Shown in pieces: positions 62,340 through 64,000 of a stretch of 64,000 bases of DNA. Each line of letters starts with the position of its first letter. Positions within the stretch are counted from its first letter, which is position 1. This DNA is from Bradyrhizobium betae (GTDB lineage Bacteria > Pseudomonadota > Alphaproteobacteria > Rhizobiales > Xanthobacteraceae): assembly GCF_004123905.1 (NCBI RefSeq), contig NZ_MZXW01000053.1:124001-188000 (forward strand), written 5' to 3'. The position numbers were made by a program, and so were the translations under genes. The notes under the pieces are model-generated. The model worked only from the letters and a program-made list of their open reading frames with translations, did not search any database and was not told the origin of the DNA.

Positions 62340-63935
62340 ATGCCTGCATCGATCATCCTGTCGAACCTGTCGCTGTCCACGCCTGACGGCCGTCCTCTTC
62401 TCTCCAACATCGATCTGACATTCGCGGCCGAGCGAACCGGTCTCGTCGGCCGCAATGGCGTCGGGAAAACGACGCTGCTTGCGTCGATGTCCGACGAACA
62501 TGTTTCCCACTCCGGGCGTATCCTGATCAACGGCACCATCGGCTTGCTGCGCCAGGACGTGCAGATCCTCAAGGGCGCGGCGGTGGCCGATCTGTTCGGC
62601 GTCCGCCAGGCGCTGGCGCTGCTACGCCGCGCGGAGCGGGGCGACGCCTCGGCCGACGACATCGCCACGATCGACTGGACCCTCGAAGCGCGGCTGGAAA
62701 CGGCTCTGGCGCGTCTCGGTTTTGATCCGTCGCCTGATACGGAGCTGTCGTGCCTCTCCGGCGGCCAAATCACGCGGGTTCGTCTCGCCGCGCTGGTCTT
62801 CGCCGAGCCCGACTTCCTGCTGCTGGACGAGCCCACCAACAATCTCGATCAGGACGGACGTAAGGCGGTGACGGATCTCCTCGCCGGCTGGCGCGGCGGC
62901 GCGATCGTCGTCAGCCACGACCGTGACCTGCTCGAGATCATGGATGCCATCGTCGAGCTGACATCGCTCGGGGCAAGGCGGTATGGCGGCAATTGGAGCG
63001 TTTATCGCGCGCAGAAAGCCGTTGAGCTCGCGGCCGTCAGGCACGACCTTGCCCACGCCGAGAAGCATCTCGCCGAGATCGACGGGAGGGCGCAGGAGGC
63101 CGCGGAGCGGAAGGCGCGCAAGGACAGCGGCGGCAGGAAGAAAAGCGCCAAGGGCGACATGCCGCGCATCCTGGCCGGGGCACGCAAGGATCGCAGCGAG
63201 GACACCGGCGGAAAGTCGATGCAGATCGCCGAGCGGCGGCGCGCGGGCGCGCTCGACGCCGTCGATACGGCGCGCCGTCGCATCGAGATCCTCCAGCCGC
63301 TGACCGTGAAACTGCCCTCGACCAGCCTGCCGGTGGGGCGGGAGGTGATTTGCCTCGATCGGGTCAGTGCCGGCCATGATCGGGAGCGCGTGGTCTTGCG
63401 CGACCTATCCTTCACGATGGTCGGGCCGGAGCGCGTTGCGATCGTCGGGCCGAACGGCTCGGGCAAGACGACGCTGCTGAAGCTCATCTCGGGGGAGTTG
63501 CACCCTGTTTCGGGCACCGTGCGGGTCAAACCTGATTTCGCAATGTTCGACCAGAAGGTCAGCCTGCTCGATCCGGCGCTCTCGATCCTGGACAATTTCG
63601 GGCGTCTCAACCCAAAGGCAGGCACGAATGAGTGCCATGCGGCGCTAGCGCGTTTCATGTTTCGTGCCGATGCCGCCTTGCAGATCGTCGGAAGCCTGAG
63701 CGGGGGACAGCTGCTTCGTGCGGGCCTTGCCTGCGTGTTCGGCGGAGCCAGGCCGCCGTCACTGCTGATCCTGGACGAGCCGACCAATCATCTCGACATC
63801 GAGTCCATCGAAGCCGTCGAGGCAGGCTTGCGGGCCTATGATGGCGCGCTGCTCGTCGTCAGCCATGACGAGGCGTTCCTAGAGGCGATCGGGGTCGCGC
63901 GCAGGATCGAGCTGGTCGCTAACGCGGCTCTCTAA
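62340..63935 (+). CDS. ABC-F family ATPase (duplicated ATP-binding cassette)
   Basis: A 531-residue cytosolic protein with two ABC domains and no membrane part. First cassette: Walker A VGRNGVGKTTLLASM, signature LSCLSGGQITRVRLAAL, Walker B LLLDEPTNNLDQDG. Second: VGPNGSGKTTLLKLISGE, SLSGGQLLRAGLAC, LILDEPTNHLDIESI. Between them lies a charged linker (KARKDSGGRKKSAKGDMPR), as in Uup/YheS-like ABC-F proteins that act on ribosomes. The ATG at 62340 is preceded by GGGGAA; a TTG at 62322 is less likely. Stands alone, with a convergent terminator after it. Confidence 0.94.
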   Translation: MPASIILSNLSLSTPDGRPLLSNIDLTFAAERTGLVGRNGVGKTTLLASMSDEHVSHSGRILINGTIGLLRQDVQILKGAAVADLFGVRQALALLRRAERGDASADDIATIDWTLEARLETALARLGFDPSPDTELSCLSGGQITRVRLAALVFAEPDFLLLDEPTNNLDQDGRKAVTDLLAGWRGGAIVVSHDRDLLEIMDAIVELTSLGARRYGGNWSVYRAQKAVELAAVRHDLAHAEKHLAEIDGRAQEAAERKARKDSGGRKKSAKGDMPRILAGARKDRSEDTGGKSMQIAERRRAGALDAVDTARRRIEILQPLTVKLPSTSLPVGREVICLDRVSAGHDRERVVLRDLSFTMVGPERVAIVGPNGSGKTTLLKLISGELHPVSGTVRVKPDFAMFDQKVSLLDPALSILDNFGRLNPKAGTNECHAALARFMFRADAALQIVGSLSGGQLLRAGLACVFGGARPPSLLILDEPTNHLDIESIEAVEAGLRAYDGALLVVSHDEAFLEAIGVARRIELVANAAL

Positions 63936-63973
63936 AAATCAAAAACCCGACGCCCTGCCCACAGCGCGTCGGG
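63934..63973 (-). terminator. Rho-independent terminator of a minus-strand gene beyond the right edge
   Basis: CCCGACGC (63946-63953) pairs with GCGTCGGG (63966-63973) to give an 8-bp GC-rich stem with a 12-base loop. Read on the minus strand, the hairpin is followed at once by TTTTTGATTTTT (63945 to 63934). On the plus strand there is no immediate T-run, so the signal serves a leftward gene that starts outside the window; it overlaps the ABC-F stop by two bases. Confidence 0.75.
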
Positions 63974-64000
63974 CGGAAAAAATGAGTATCAATCCGTGAT

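Overview
The window is about 64 kb of GC-rich alphaproteobacterial chromosome. Gene content and order point to the Bradyrhizobium/Rhodopseudomonas group: a tkt-gap-pgk-fba carbon-metabolism block, zapA followed by a 6S RNA and 5-formyl-THF cyclo-ligase, a ruvCAB-ybgC locus, and intergenic palindromic repeats. The genus is an inference from gene order and was not tested by any search.

Layout. 1-6129: the 3' end of an autotransporter, then an RND efflux adaptor and pump. 6435-9111: a lone AAA ATPase, a VOC-fold protein and an inositol-monophosphatase-family enzyme. 9199-17967 (minus strand): a Sel1-repeat protein, a ThiE-like protein, class I and class II fructose-bisphosphate aldolases, pgk, an overlooked 42-residue membrane protein gene, gap and tkt. 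18276-20927: DUF4164 protein, zapA, 6S RNA, fau, and a YmdB-type phosphoesterase. 21275-25253 (minus): a periplasmic molybdenum hydroxylase (2Fe-2S subunit, molybdopterin subunit, triheme cytochrome c).

25747-32481 looks acquired. It opens with a decayed serine recombinase and continues with five tightly packed plus-strand genes of visibly lower GC: a GHKL ATPase fused to a nuclease-like domain, a DUF6884-like/GIY-YIG-like fusion, a SIR2/P-loop-kinase fusion interrupted by a frameshift, a nucleoside 2-deoxyribosyltransferase and a QueC. The combination suggests a defence system that uses 7-deazaguanine deoxynucleoside chemistry. It is the most interesting part of the window, and I do not recognise it as a named system.

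32668-41303 returns to core genes: two tandem soluble chemoreceptors sharing a C-terminal domain, yebC, ruvCAB, a Tat-exported phosphoesterase, a vapBC toxin-antitoxin pair with a palindromic operator, and a YbgC thioesterase.

41397-62169 is an accessory catabolic block with two LysR-controlled, divergently read units. The first (43862-52649) combines an N-carbamoyl-D-amino-acid hydrolase, hydantoin-type racemase, polysaccharide-deacetylase/allantoinase-like enzyme, AtzB-type amidohydrolase, a polar amino-acid ABC transporter with two binding proteins, and a third orphan binding protein; this suggests uptake and hydrolysis of hydantoin/ureide-like compounds. The second (54037-62169) combines a polyamine-type ABC transporter, a DadA-like oxidase, a three-part HcnABC/opine-oxidase-like dehydrogenase and RidA; this suggests oxidation of an opine-like or D-amino-acid-like secondary amine. 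The window ends with an ABC-F ATPase and a minus-strand terminator belonging to a gene beyond the right edge.

No tRNA, rRNA, CRISPR array or intact insertion sequence was seen. At least five families of palindromic intergenic repeats are present.
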